Assembly: GCA_034359265.1 (NCBI GenBank)
Contig: CP136893.1
Span: 20,716,001 to 20,780,000, forward strand
Reading direction: 5' to 3'
DNA length: 64,000 nucleotides
Source: Canna indica
Lineage: Eukaryota; Streptophyta; Magnoliopsida; Zingiberales; Cannaceae
Shown: one piece after another, positions 30,420 to 42,445 of the stretch
How positions within the stretch are numbered: the stretch's first letter is position 1
Layout: every line of letters begins with the position of its first letter
Notes under the pieces: generated by a model
Database searches by the model: none
Seen by the model: the letters and a program-made list of their open reading frames with translations, nothing else
What the model was told of the DNA's origin: nothing
Translations under genes and position numbers: made by a program

Positions 30420-32362
30420 AAATCTCTCCAGTCCTAACTTGGACATCAGGTATTTGTGTTGCTGAAATGGCAAAACTTTTGTGAGCAAATCTGATGGTTA
30501 CTCCCTGCTTGATATGTAAGATGGCTTAACTATCCCTTCAACAAATTTTTCGCGCACATAATAACAATCCACCTCAAGGTGTTTTGTTCTATGGTGAAAC
30601 ATAGGGTTGGTTGAGATGTGAATGGCACTTTGGTTGTCATTATATAGCACAGCTGGTAATTCATGTTTGATTTCCAAATCAGTCAGCAGATGAATTATCC
30701 AAACCAATTCTACAGTTGCACTTGAGAGTGATCTCAATTCACTCAGTAGTAGATTTACTAATTGTTAGCTATTTTTTCCATTTCCATATTATCACTGATG
30801 CACCCAATTTAACCAAGTAACCTGTGATTGACCTCCTGCTCATAGAACAGCTTCCCTAATCTACATCGCAGTAGCCTGTCACAGACTTTATCTTCTCAGC
30901 AGGGTAAAACAATCCTAGGCTTGGTTCTGTTTTGAGATATTTCAACACCCTTACCACTGCCTTGTAATGAGACTGCTTTGGCTGATTGGTGAACTGCCTT
31001 GAAGTTTGCACACTAAATGCAATATCTAGTCTTGTAGCTGTTAAATACAATAACTTTCCTACTAATCTTTTGTACTCAGGAACATTTGTAAAGTATTCAT
31101 TAGTGTCTGAGACTTCATTATTTAACTTGTTGCTTACCTGCAAAGGTGTATCCTTAGGTTTGCAGTCCTGTAAGTTCAACTCCATAAGTAAATCTTTCAT
31201 ATATTTTTGCTGACTTATATGAATACCAGCTCTTGTTCTTTGAATTTTCAACCCCAGAAAATAAGTCAGCTTGCCTAGATCTTTTATCTTAAATTGATTG
31301 TCTACGAACACCTTAACCTTTCCAATCTCTTCCTCATATGTGCTTGTGATAATCATATCATCTACATAGACAAGTATGATTACAATTTTTCCTTTTGTTT
31401 TCTTCACAAACATGCAATTATCAGCCATGCTTTGTTTGTATCCTAGTGAAATGATGTTTGAAGACAACTTGGCAAACCATTGTCTCCCGGCTTGCTTGAG
31501 GCCATAAATTGATTTCAACAATTTGCAAACTAGGCCATCACTTTTATTTTTGTATCCAGGAGGTTTCAACATATATACATCTTCCTCCAAATCACCATGC
31601 AAGTAAGTATTATTGTTGTCTAACTAATGCAAAGGCCAAGTTTCTGAAGCCACAATAGCTATTAAAGTTCTGATAGTGGACATCTTAGAAACAGGAGCAA
31701 AAGTCTTCTGATAATCTATTCCTTCTACTTGAGTAAATCCCTTGGCTACCGGCTTGAATTTATGCTTTTCTATTTGTACATCTGGTCTGAATTTTGTCCT
31801 TTAAACCCACTTGCATCCAATGGGTTTTTTTCCTGGTGACAATTTACAAAGTCTCCAGGTCTCATTATCTTCTAGGGCCTTGAGTTCAGCTTCCATAGAT
31901 TTCACCCAAGTAGGATCATGAATAGCTTCAGCATAGGTTTCAGGATCATGCTTGGTATCTATGTAGGCTAGAAGGCTTTTGTATTCACTTGGTGTACTGG
32001 ATAGGTTGAGCTACTTTTCAATTGGATAAGGAGTGGTCTTGATTTTCGAAGATGTACTAGTTTGTGTATGAAGAAGAGAAGTATCACAATGATAATCTTC
32101 TAGTCTAACATGTTTTTTAAACACTCTACTACTTCTTCTAAGTTGTTGACCCTCCCAATTTTCCAACCCCTGGGAGACTTCTTGAACAGGATAATCAATG
32201 TTGCAATTATTTTGTTCAAAGTCACTTTCTTCTTGTTCTCCGTCCTTATGACTGGTGAGTTTTGATGATTGTTGTTGGAAGTGGATGATGAAGGTGGTGA
32301 GGTTTCAAAACCCTTGTGAGCTCTAGGAAAGTTTGCAAATGAAGGAGGTGGAGATGAGTGAG
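30420..32362 (-). pseudogene. Copia H reverse transcriptase and RNase H
   Basis: RT is broken upstream (31603-32362) and open from 31602 to 30856: DLEEDVYMLKPPGY, SIYGLKQAGRQWFAKL, catalytic YVDD in ILVYVDDMIITS (about 31356-31390), and LTYFLGLKIQRT. RNase H follows (30737-30498): AVLYNDNQSAIHISTNPMF and HRTKHLEVDCYYVREK, with breaks before it. No complete frame remains. Confidence 0.85.
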
Positions 32363-32363
32363 A

Positions 32364-33820
32364 CTAGTTTTCATCTACTGGAATTGGGAAGATGGTTTTC
32401 CGAGGAGTTTCAGTTTGAAATGGAAAAATATGCTCCACAAATGTAACATCCCTAGAAATTGAAATGCTACCAGTCTTCAATTCATATACTTTGTACCCCT
32501 TTGTTCCATAAGGGTAGCCAATGAAGATACACTCCTTTGCTCTAGAATCAAACTTTGATCTCCCTTGTACTAGGGTATTGGCATAGCAAAGACAACCAAA
32601 AATTTTTATGTGAGAAATGTTTGGTAGGCTGTTGTAGAAGTTCAAATGGGGATTTGTTGTCAAGCAAAGGACTCGGCAACCTATTTATTAAATAGGTGGC
32701 TGTGAGAATACATTCTCCCCAGAATTTCAAAGGAATTTTTGAATGGAATTTGAGGCATGTGGCAGTTTCTAGCAAAGCCTATGCTTCCTTTCCACAATGG
32801 CATTTTGCTATGGAGTCTCAACACAGGAACTCTGATGATATATGTCATATTCAGTTAAGAATGAATTCAAGGTGGAATTAAAGAATTCAGAGCAATTATC
32901 AGTCCTAATGACCTTAATGGTCTTGGAAAATTGATTTTTGACAAGGTTAATGAAACCAATGAGCAGGTTAGGCACTTGTGATTTTTGAGAGAAAAGATAT
33001 GTCCAAGTACTTCTAGTGTAGTCATCCACCAAGGTGAGAAAAAATGAGTATCCATCATGAGTTGTTGTTCTATGTGGACCCCAAACATCACAATGCAACA
33101 TTTCAAATGAACACTCAGTTTTATTCATGCTCAAAGGAAATGAGATTCTACATTGTTTTGCCAAAGGGCAAACATTAAAAAACAACTCTGATATATTTTT
33201 CAACTCAGGAAAAGAACTAGACATAACTCTCATTTTTTCAACTGATACATGACCTAATCTCATATGCCATAAAAAAGAGATGTCTTCTCACATTCAAAAG
33301 ATGGTGCTCTACTCAATATGTAAAGGCCATTCTTCTCCTTACCACTCCCCAATACCTTCTTCAAAATGGGGTCCTGAACAATGAAATTGTTTGAGTCAAA
33401 GGTAATGAAACATTTCATCTCTTTGGTTAGTTTACTAACTGATATCAAATTGAATTTGGAAGCAGACACTTGTAAGGTGTGAAGGTGTTGAATTTGACTG
33501 TTAACATAGGTTGTGCCTAGGTGTTTAATAGGAATGGTGGTTCCGTTTGGCAAGCAGACTTTGTCATTTGAGGCTGGTTCAATTTGGTTGTCAAGTGTAA
33601 TGGAGTTTGATGCTATGTGGTCGGTTGCACTACTATCAATGATCCAAGACATAGGTGAAATATAAGTAGCTAAACAACAAGGTTTACCTGCCATGTTGAT
33701 CTGGTAATTGCCTCCACACTTAACCTTCAGCAGGTTGTATAAGGCACTCAATTGCTCTTCAATGAAGCTGTTCAGAACCCCTTTTGAATTCACAGGTGCC
33801 TCTACATTAGCTTTCACTTC
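32364..33820 (-). pseudogene. Copia H protease and integrase
   Basis: Protease near 33640: the active site reads IIDSSATDHI, with Ser (codon 33629-33631) in place of the usual Gly after DS. The pre-integrase module follows (MRLGHVSVEKMRVMS, CPLAKQCR). The integrase core has both Asp ligands (LHCDVWGP and IRTDNCSEFF). The Glu-bearing segment lies around 32780 in a broken frame, and the C-terminal part ([30 protein letters not shown]) is at 32663-32364. Confidence 0.85.
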
Positions 33821-33829
33821 TTCTTTATA

Positions 33830-34764
33830 CTAAACAGTCCCCTTCTGTGCACAATTAGCTTGTTTGCTCTTCCAAGCGAACTCATTCATCTTTTGTTTTC
33901 TCTTGTAGAATTTGTGTCCTTGGAAAAATCATGCAGTTTATAACAATTCTCTCTGGTATGACCAGACTTTGAGCAAAAATCGCAGAATTTCCAGGTGTTT
34001 TGAGAATTGCACACATTCTGCTGAGACATTTGATAATTTGCATTTAATTTGCTGATACTACTTCGCACCTTTACCATTCATTTGATTCTGATATGAGCTG
34101 TTGAGAGCTATACTTTCAACACTTGAATTTGAGTGTGCACCCATATTTCTTTGTTTCTCCTCTTGTTCCAACATGGAGTAAGCTTGAGACATGTCAGGTA
34201 GGGGTTTCATGAGCAGCATTTGTCCCCTAATACTGATATAAGTCTCATTTAGATCCATCAGAAACTGTTGGAGTCTATCTTTCTCCTTGTATCGAATCCC
34301 TATTTCGCAATAACAGTGAGTTCCAGCTTCGACTGCGTCCAATTCGTCCCAAAGAGTCTTCAACTTGGTGTAATAATCAGCTATTGTTTGATTACCTTGT
34401 CTTGTAGTACTAATTAGGGCCTTAATTTCAAAAATGCGAGGTTCGTTACTCCTATCGAACCTCCCTTCGAGATCCGCCCACATTTTTGTGGCGGTCTTCG
34501 TGTACAGAACACTCGAACCCAGTGCTGGTGCGATCGATTGCATAATCCATGATCGCACCAGATCATTACATCTCTGCCAAGTTTTGAAGAAAGGTGATGA
34601 TTGATCCAGTGTCTCAAATCGACCCATTTATGAAACCCAGCTTATTTTTGGCCAACAGCGCCATGAACATAGATTCTTTCCACGCTAAGAAATTTTCGTG
34701 ACCAGATAATTGAAATTAGACTAACACCATACCTGGATTGTCATTTCCTTGGAGTGTATATGGG
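33830..34764 (-). pseudogene. Copia H gag
   Basis: Starts beside the truncated 5' LTR with the gag-polypeptide N-terminal motif NPYTLQGNDNPGMVLV, then a frame break and NFLAWKESMFMALLAKNK. The helical gag domain (34627-34058) follows: QRCNDLVRSWIMQSIAP, WADLEGRFDRSNEPRIFEIK, RLQQFLMDLNETYISIRGQ. The zinc knuckle CDFCSKSGHTRENC is at about 33950-33990. No ATG is usable at the 5' end because the leader was deleted. Confidence 0.8.
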
Positions 34765-34842
34765 TTGACAACTATTTAATGAAAGTTAACTAATCAAGTA
34801 TTTAAGCTAACTAATCAAGTGTTTAAGCAACTATTTCCAATA
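34765..34842 (-). repeat. 5' LTR remnant of Copia H
   Basis: 78 bp matching the first 78 bp (on minus) of the 3' LTR. It ends at TTGACA, where gag sequence begins. Confidence 0.85.
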
Positions 34843-34847
34843 GTCAC

Positions 34848-35615
34848 AACAGGCAAGAGAATTCCACAATAATGATTGACTTTACTTTCAGGTGTTGACC
34901 GATTAAATTGAAAAATAGGCTTAGTCCGGGTCAACCCATGGGCGGCACAAACCTAGTCTACAAAATGTCAGATCGGGTCAAGCCCACACGCCAATGGCTA
35001 AGGGATGAGCTAGGCTAGTCTCTTGAGCACATGGGTTGTGCTAGGCATGACCTACGTGTGTGACATGCTGGGCACAACGCGTGTGTTGAGTTTGGCATGG
35101 TCGAGAGGCTTGCACTAGAGTAGATCTATTGCTAGCCTTCGCTAGCCTGAGTCGGGACCGAGCCCGAAAGACGAATGGAGTGTCGAATTGAACCACATAT
35201 TTGAAAATCCGAGCTGTGCCAAGAATGGGCCGAGAACAACTCATTGCCACCTCTAGTGTGAGGCATTCAAGTTATTCCCATCCCAATTTAGAGATATCAC
35301 ACTAGAGGTAGCCTAGTCATCTTGATTTCCAGCGTTAATGGATCATGCTACATCTAAAGCTAAATCGAAAAAGTGCAACAACAATGCAAATAGGATTTAT
35401 TATATGATATATTTCAAAATTTGGAAGTTTTTTTTACTGTTTTCTAATACCAATAATATATTGTTAAAAAAAAAATACCAAGAATATATTCCAACTTTTA
35501 TTAATTTTATATCAATTATATTCCTAAGTTTTACGCTGACGTTGTGCTGCTGGAAACTCTGAAACATCGGTGCATACATAATAGATAGCACTTCGACAAT
35601 TACGTGATCAACTCG
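34848..35615. other. Intergenic, downstream of the P450 gene
   Basis: No gene. Contains the P450 3' flank. No AATAAA was seen at a typical distance after the stop on minus; the T-rich/A-rich stretch at 35410-35480 could supply near-upstream elements. Confidence 0.4.
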
Positions 35616-37316
35616 TCAAACGTAAGGCGACGGGTAGCGTGGAATGGGGATCAACCACAGGTCCGACTTTCTCCCTAAGGAGGCCCCGAACCTCGCTGTC
35701 ATGTCCAAATCATGTGGTTTCATTCCATTTGGAAGCTTCCAATCGAAGTAGTGTAAGAGGTGAGTCAGCGCCAACTCCACAGTGGCCGTACCAAACGATA
35801 TCCCCGGGCATATCCTTCTTCCAGCACCGAAAGGAATGAATTCTAAGTCTTGCCCTTTGTAATCGACAGCATTGTTGTTGAATCGCTCGGGCTTGAAGCT
35901 CTCGGCGTCCTCCCAGTACTGAGGATCTCTTCCTAGAGCCCATGCATTAACGACCACTCGTGTGCCCGCTGGAATCTTGTAGCCGAGGACTTGGCATGTC
36001 TCCTTGCACTCTCTCGGCAACAGCAAGGGGCCCGGCGTATAAAGTCGCAGAGTCTCTTTCACAACTGACTTGAAGTAGCTGAGCTCGCTTTCTTGTCTTT
36101 CCTCCACCATGATCCTCCCTTTCATGGTTTCCCTTACCTCCTTTTGCACTTTCTTCATGGCCTCCGGGTTCCGCATCAACTCCGACATCATCCATATCAT
36201 TACGGTCGCTGAAGTTTCGGTTCCCGCCCCAAACATGTCCTGAGAACACCAAAAACAAAGAGCATTAGCACATGAAATCACACGCAACGAGCATGGAGGA
36301 AGAAAGTTTTGTGGATGTGGAATTGTTACCAAAATGATAGCTTTGATGGTTTCCGTTGTAATGGGTATTTCCAAGTCTCCTTGATCTTTCAGATGCAGTA
36401 AGACGTCAATGAGGTCCTGAACCTCACCCTCGTTGTGGCTCAATTGGTGCGCTTCGATCGATTCGTCGAAAATCTTATCCATCTCTCGACGGATCCTCTC
36501 TAGCTTGGGCCGCGCTCCAGTGATAACGTCGAGGAACTTGAGCGATGGGAAAAAGTCGCCGGCGTTGAACCCGGAAATCAACGTGGCAATCTCATCCACG
36601 AGAGTGATAACCCTTGACGGGTTGGAGCACTTTTCGCCGAAGGAGGCTCGACAGACTATGTTGTTCGACAGCGCCGATAACCTCTTACTGAGATTTACAG
36701 GCTTGCCGTGTGCCGCAGCGATAGAAACCTCGTGCACGAGGTTGGTCACTTCCTCCACGCGCAGTGCAGAGTAAGAACGGACGCGCTTGCCGCTTAGTAA
36801 CTCCATGATGCAGACCCGGCGGAGCTGCTGCCAGTATCGGCTGTAGGAGGAAAAGAGAACGTCCTTGCAGTCGTAGCAGATGATCTTGGCGGCAGTCAGC
36901 TCGGGGCGGTTGGCGAAGTTGACATCTTGTGCACGCAGTACCTCCTCAGCACCCTCGCGCGAGGAGATCACGACGAGGTTAACCTCGCCGAGGCGGAGAA
37001 GCATGACCGGACCGTGGATGCGGGAGAGATTGCGGAGCGCGCGGTGAGGTAATTCGTCGATGAGCAGGTGGGGGATGTTGCCAACGAGGGGGAACTGCTT
37101 TGGCCCGGGCGGGAGCTGCACCTCAGGGGCCAGCGATGACGGAGCTGCGGTGGCTTGCAGCTTGCAAAGTGGCCGCTTGATAGCTACAGTTAGTTTATCG
37201 TTGGCAACGATTGCAGGTGGAAAAAGTACTTGGTTTCGTTTGTTCATGGGCGGAAACCTTAGCAATAAGCTACTGTAGCTGGGGACTCCAATTTTGGAAC
37301 AGAGTTGGAACTCCAT
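35616..37316 (-). CDS. Cytochrome P450, CYP71 clan (CYP71D-like)
   Basis: Haem-thiolate monooxygenase; substrate unknown. Two exons (37316-36330 and 36239-35616) with a 90-bp GT..AG phase-0 intron (36240-36329) at the conserved CYP71 position. Because 90 is divisible by three and no stop occurs, the intron reads through and inflates a naive frame by 30 residues. The spliced protein is 536 residues. Seen: hinge PPGP (69-72), I-helix AGTETS (334-339), K-helix ETLR (391-394), PERF (446-449), haem loop FGAGRRICPG (466-475, Cys473). The ATG at 37316 is chosen because it aligns with the paralogue start at 19417 and lies about 70 bases after a TATA box; the upstream in-frame ATG at 37421 precedes that box. 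The leader has no hydrophobic anchor and looks like a plastid transit peptide. Confidence 0.93.
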   Translation of the reverse strand: MEFQLCSKIGVPSYSSLLLRFPPMNKRNQVLFPPAIVANDKLTVAIKRPLCKLQATAAPSSLAPEVQLPPGPKQFPLVGNIPHLLIDELPHRALRNLSRIHGPVMLLRLGEVNLVVISSREGAEEVLRAQDVNFANRPELTAAKIICYDCKDVLFSSYSRYWQQLRRVCIMELLSGKRVRSYSALRVEEVTNLVHEVSIAAAHGKPVNLSKRLSALSNNIVCRASFGEKCSNPSRVITLVDEIATLISGFNAGDFFPSLKFLDVITGARPKLERIRREMDKIFDESIEAHQLSHNEGEVQDLIDVLLHLKDQGDLEIPITTETIKAIILVTIPHPQNFLPPCSLRVISCANALCFWCSQDMFGAGTETSATVMIWMMSELMRNPEAMKKVQKEVRETMKGRIMVEERQESELSYFKSVVKETLRLYTPGPLLLPRECKETCQVLGYKIPAGTRVVVNAWALGRDPQYWEDAESFKPERFNNNAVDYKGQDLEFIPFGAGRRICPGISFGTATVELALTHLLHYFDWKLPNGMKPHDLDMTARFGASLGRKSDLWLIPIPRYPSPYV

Positions 37317-37383
37317 TAGTATATAGTATGTAGTACGTAGTGAGTCAGAGGCTTGGGAGTATAGCGGGCAACTAGGAAAGGGG

Positions 37384-37391
37384 TATATATA
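37384..37391 (-). promoter_or_regulatory. TATA box of the intact P450
   Basis: TATATATA within GGCTATATATACCC on minus, 68-75 bases upstream of the chosen ATG. A start of transcription some 30 bases downstream would leave a leader of about 40 bases. Confidence 0.7.
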
Positions 37392-38916
37392 GCCTCCACG
37401 AGTCCTTGGTGGATAGTGCATGATACTACTATAATATATAAATTAGGGTAGAAGTTTCATGGAAATAAACCGGAATTTCATTGGAAATTTGACTTGATTC
37501 ATTCTGTCGACGGAGTGCTCAGATGGGAATGGCAGAGAGAGAAATAAAGAACTTATACTTAGTTTTGTGGTTCTGGTAACTGGTCTCGAACGTCTCTTTG
37601 TTTTCAACTGCTAGCTGTACGTTTTCTATTTAGTTTCTTAATTTTGGCCTTTTCTATTTAGTTTCCTAATTAAACTATATATTTTACATCACCCATGAAT
37701 CAATGTCTTCGCAACTTCCAATTTTTTTTTTATAATCTCATCTAATAGTTACTCTGACTAATTAGGTAATTGGTCCGATATTCCATCCAAAATTGGGCTC
37801 TAATCCGCTCCCATGAGGACTCAATATTTTTTCCCAAAATTTCTGTATGTTTTTATCTCGTAGTAATTAAATTGATTGAATGGAATTGGTTGTTTTACTA
37901 GTTCAATTAGAGTTTGATCCGAGTTAAGAAATTACATATTTTTTCTTTGCTAAAAAAACACCATATTGTTTTATCATTCTTTTGATTTCATTATAGTTCA
38001 ACATATATATCCATATAACTAAGGAATAACTTAAATCGACTAATTAATAATTTATTTAATTATTGGATTTGATTGATTGATCTTTAACGAGTCAATTATA
38101 TATGCTTGATAGCTCGTACATAATTTGATATCAATTTGTTTGTTATGATCAAAAGTAATTGTTTGATTTATATGAAAGTACCGTAGATTAATGCAGAAAA
38201 TTGCACTTTCTGTGGATTAAATTTTCTTGTGATAATTAATAATGATTGAGTCAGTTTTGACGCAAACAAGAGAGAACCTTTATGATTAGCTGAGAGGGGT
38301 TGAACCCAAGTCATACTGGACCGGTCCCTATAAAAGAACTCATCGGGGTTGGACTCTTTGTAATTCCCTTTGATGTTTAAGTTAATATTAATCGGAAATT
38401 AAGACAGTTACTGTAGCATAAAAAATAATTTTGGATCCCTTACTCAGATGGCAATTTTTTTATATTAGAACTGTCAAGCCATCGTTTCTACTTCCTAGTG
38501 TAGCCCGATATTTTTATAATTGGGAGACGATCCATTTATACAAAATATTTCGTTCTATGATAAGTATTCTTTCGGCTTAGTTATGTTGAAATTCACTTTT
38601 TTTTTCCTAACGTTTTTCATTTTGCAATTCTAGACCCTCCTTCAGGCTAAGTACAATCAAGCGCTTTAGAATGACATGACCCTCAACGTCCTTTTCTGTA
38701 TTTGTTATCATCGATCAAAACTCTTACGAAGAATGTTTATGCATAAGAGTAAAACCTTAGCAAATATAAACCCCCACTAATTTATAAAAATAAATTAATA
38801 TCTTATTTTAAACAACCATGACAAATTATTTTTTTTTCAAATTATATCAATTCACACTAAGAATCAAAATAAAATTGGGAACCCGAAGAGAGATTTTTCA
38901 AACTTTAGCAATTAAT
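37392..38916. other. P450 upstream region, no gene
   Basis: AT-rich, no coding frame of note. Presumably includes the P450 promoter near its left end. No TE boundary could be fixed. Confidence 0.5.
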
Positions 38917-41620
38917 TATCACGCCCCAAATTAACTCGGTCAGACACATCATCGACCAAAGTACTATCCGTACTCTGCAACCTAAATAAATCCAAAAAAT
39001 CATAATCATACAACGCAACATGTGCAATTTATACAATTGACTCGGTTCATAGAAAAACATAGAATAAGAGATTTCCAAATCGATTAAATCAAAACATTTC
39101 AAAAGAAGCTGCAGTAGTTCAAGTTCTTTTAAAAAGAAACCAGTTTAACAAATGAAATCCATCAACATCATTAAAGCAAAAATAGTGAAAACATAACTAA
39201 GTCTACATGACTCAAAGAAAATGAAAAGCCCTCTACATACTCGGGCAACCACCTAGACAACGACACGTCATGAGATCCGATGTCCCTGCCGCATCCAGCC
39301 GCGCTACTCCATCCCAGTACCTCTACTGATCCAACTCAAAAGCTACAAAATAACACATAAAACCATAAGTCCAACTAAGACTTAGTGAGTGGTTCAGTCC
39401 TCTATCCATCATGTCAAAGCAATATAAGTCCAACAAGTATATGTAAATAAATAAGCATGTAACTGATATAAGAATACAACGCATGCATAATCACCCAATT
39501 CAATCCATACGAGTCGATCATTGAGCCGTACTTAAATAGCGAGCTTTCCTCCCAAGCCACTCTGGGCCGATCGTTAGTGTGGCCAGCTGACGAGCTTCTC
39601 GGTCCTGGGACCATGCGGTCCTATACGAGCCGGTCACTGAGTCTTGCTCAGCGAGCTTCCGGCCCATGCCACTCCGGGTCGATCATCAGTGTAGCCCGTT
39701 GATGAGCTTCTTGATCTAGAAAATCATAAGGGGGATCCAGAGCAATCATAAGCACACCCAAGTATCCACACATAGTCAACATAAAATATAAGGGAAATAA
39801 GGACGCCATCCACATAACTAGTATAAATGCTCTGGACCTTTAGGGTCCTTAATGTACCCAACTCCATGCATGTGTATATTCCCATGGTCGTACCCCAACC
39901 TTTCCACATCCGCATACCAACATAATCATAAACCAATATAATTACATATCCAACTCATAACATGGAAATAATATGTGAAACGGTAATTAATCTCGAACAT
40001 GAAGTAAAGCATCCACATCATAAAGAATATCGTATCCATACATGTAAGAAACAATCACGCATAATATTATTATCATGTCATGACGTGTAGAATTAAGGTC
40101 ATCTAAACGTCCATCCATTCCATATCCCTAACCTTATAAGACCGGCCATCCATACCATGATATTTCCCAAAGGGGAATTCAACCTCACCCGGTTCCCATG
40201 TTCCTATAGTGTAGCAACCCTATGATGTCGATCTAGGAAAACAATCAAGTTTCTAAGTTAGCCTAGGTGCTATGTTTCCCTAAGGTGGAGTCTCTACAAT
40301 TTATCATGTCTTAATTACGTCTACTTGAATCTCTAGTTTGGATGAGGTGAAGCGTGGTTTAGTAATGTATGGTATCATATGGTATCATATGGTATGGTAC
40401 TGTAATTACTATTATCCTATTTGGAAAGATGGTATGATATGGTACGGTTAAATGACAACGGCTATAGAGGCAAACAGAGTCTTGACTAAGCCGATCAAGA
40501 ATGAAAAGTAAAAGTCTAATCTGATATGGGTAAATAAATGACATAAGATGAATTATAAATTTTGTTTGAGGGTATTTTAGAAATAAAATTTTATGAAACC
40601 ATGAGAAATCATCAAATCCATAGTTTAAAAACTTGGACAAAATTCATGATTTTCGAATCATAAGATTACCATCACAAATGATGACCATCATTGAGAAGTC
40701 TTCCCAAACAAAAAATTGAACAATACTATATCATATAAAATCATACGTTATCATGAAACAAACAAGGCCTAAGGGGCGGCATGCCCCTAGAAATCCTAAA
40801 TTGAATTCTCAAGGGGGCAGCATACCCCAATCCCATTGATCAACATTGATTTATTCCCTAAGTCATCATGTCCACCCTTCTTCCAAGAACTCAAGATACC
40901 AATAAGAAGCCCCAAGAACACCAAGAAGGTGGGGCGGCACAACCCCAATTTCCCATTAAACCATGCGGCCAAAGTCCCTAGACCCAATTATAAATTCGCG
41001 GAGAATAAAAACAACAATAATCTAATCTACAATTCAATTCCGATACGAAGAAAAAACCAATGTGAATCTAGCTAAGACAAAATTCCCACACAAGGGGCGG
41101 CGGCATGGGTGATGAACAAGGAAGAGAAAGGTCCAAATCCACTCACCGGATGGAAGAAACGAAAGGGAAGAGGAACCTATAAACCTCTCCACGATCGACT
41201 TCGGCGATGTCGCAAATTTCGGCAGCAAATCGACCCCTCCTCCACTCACCGTCACCTCTCTCTCCAAGCCTTGAGAGTTGTGCTCCCCACACCAGCCGTA
41301 CAGCTTAGGTTATAATATTTTTGGTTTAATTGATGCCCAAATTATGATTTTGCCCCTCACTTATGACTCGACTAACTAATTCTGCATTACATCCATTTTA
41401 AGTTCGATTCGAATTCTGATTGAACCGTCGAACTCGATTCGAGGTCTACTTTCACCATAACATGCCAAATCACAGAAAAATATATAAAATTTTCTCATAA
41501 TTTTTCCACGTCAAAAATTTATCCGAATTTATTCCGAAATTTCCACTAGCCCGCTTTAATATGAGTTCACATACTCTTGCTGAAAAACCAACATAAGATT
41601 GTTAAATTTCGATTATAACA
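38917..41620 (-). repeat. Chromovirus-type solo LTR candidate
   Basis: Starts TATCACGCCCC at 38917, one change from the LTR end TGTCACGCCCC of element I. It has the same internal order as those LTRs: a repeat zone with GAGCTTCY and CGATC phrases (39530-39720), then a promoter-like region with CTCTCTCTCCAAGCC (41240-41270). It ends about 41620 (ATTATAACA). No internal coding region lies on either side. A matching 5-bp duplication was not convincing (TTAAT against TAATA). A related phrase GGGGCGGCA..CCCC recurs at 40775, 40815, 40932 and 41096. Confidence 0.55.
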
Positions 41621-42244
41621 TAATAAATAAAAAATAAATTTAAAGATCCAAATTGATACTTTAAAAATTGAGTCAAAATGAGAATTGATATAAATTTTGG
41701 GAGTAAAAAATAATTAACATAAAAATTGTCATGCCCCAAAACTGGGTCACGTGACCGACCAGAGTGTGGTCGAACAACCTGAAGCCTAAATCAAACACCT
41801 AGATATTACATGAACCAAAACCAGAAGATAACATACCATAGTATAAAAATAACATCTGATGATAACTCAATATCACAACTATGAAGTACTGGATAACATG
41901 CTCACTTAAGTCTAGGAAATATAAAAACCACCATTACAATCACTCTACTATTTTTAACAGACTCAATTCTAACAAGACTTGACTCGACTACATCAACTAG
42001 CTCACGAGATCACTACCGAGGTCCGCTGTCATCAGCTACGCTGTACCTCAGAATCACGCTATGCAAAATAGACACAGAAATAAAAGTGAGTATAAAACTC
42101 AGTGAATGGTCTTCCAATCCACACCAATAAAATTCGATAATAATGACATATGGTATGACAAGTGAATACATATATCAATTAAATTACACTTCTCTAGGAA
42201 GACTACCCAGACTCAATGACCAACTAACTCTTCCCTCAAGTTCG

Positions 42245-42445
42245 TTGGTCTAGGAAGGCCCTCTAGAACTAGAATCCAACTAAATGTCCGCTCGAGTTCA
42301 CTGGTCTAGGAAGGTCCTCTAGAACTAGTACCCATTGTATCTCTGCTCGGGTTCACTGGTCTAGGTAGACCCTCTAGAACCAGCACCTGCTGTATCTCTT
42401 CTCGGGTTCACTGGTCTAGGTAGGCCCTCTAGAATCAGCACCTGC
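42245..42445. repeat. 55-bp tandem repeat in the 3' LTR
   Basis: Units CTGGTCTAGGWAGGCCCTCT followed by AGAACCAGCACC, about 3.6 copies. The 5' LTR has about 4.6 (57365-57620). Confidence 0.85.

Larger units (their letters stand above)
30059..34842 (-). mobile_element. Copia retrotransposon H
   Basis: Minus-strand Copia element bounded by the 5-bp duplication GTCAC (30054-30058 and 34843-34847). The 3' LTR is complete (30059-30393). Of the 5' LTR only about 78 bp remain (34765-34842), joined directly to gag, so the PBS and most of the LTR were deleted. LTR termini are TATTGG and CTTTA, i.e. TA..TA rather than TG..CA. Frames for gag, protease/integrase, RT and RNase H are all present but damaged. 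Confidence 0.88.

Noticed and set aside
35639..37278. Plus-strand and alternative-frame open stretches within the intact P450
   Set aside because: They overlap conserved P450 motifs on the minus strand and have no recognisable content of their own.
37317..37421. Upstream in-frame ATG that would extend the intact P450 by 35 residues
   Set aside because: It lies before the TATA box at 37384-37391, adds no known domain, and the paralogue starts at the position matching 37316.
40350..40775. A second MITE ending TTTGTTTCATGATAACG-like near 40750-40770
   Set aside because: The right side resembles a GGCCTTGTTTG terminus, but no matching left terminal repeat or TAA duplication was found.
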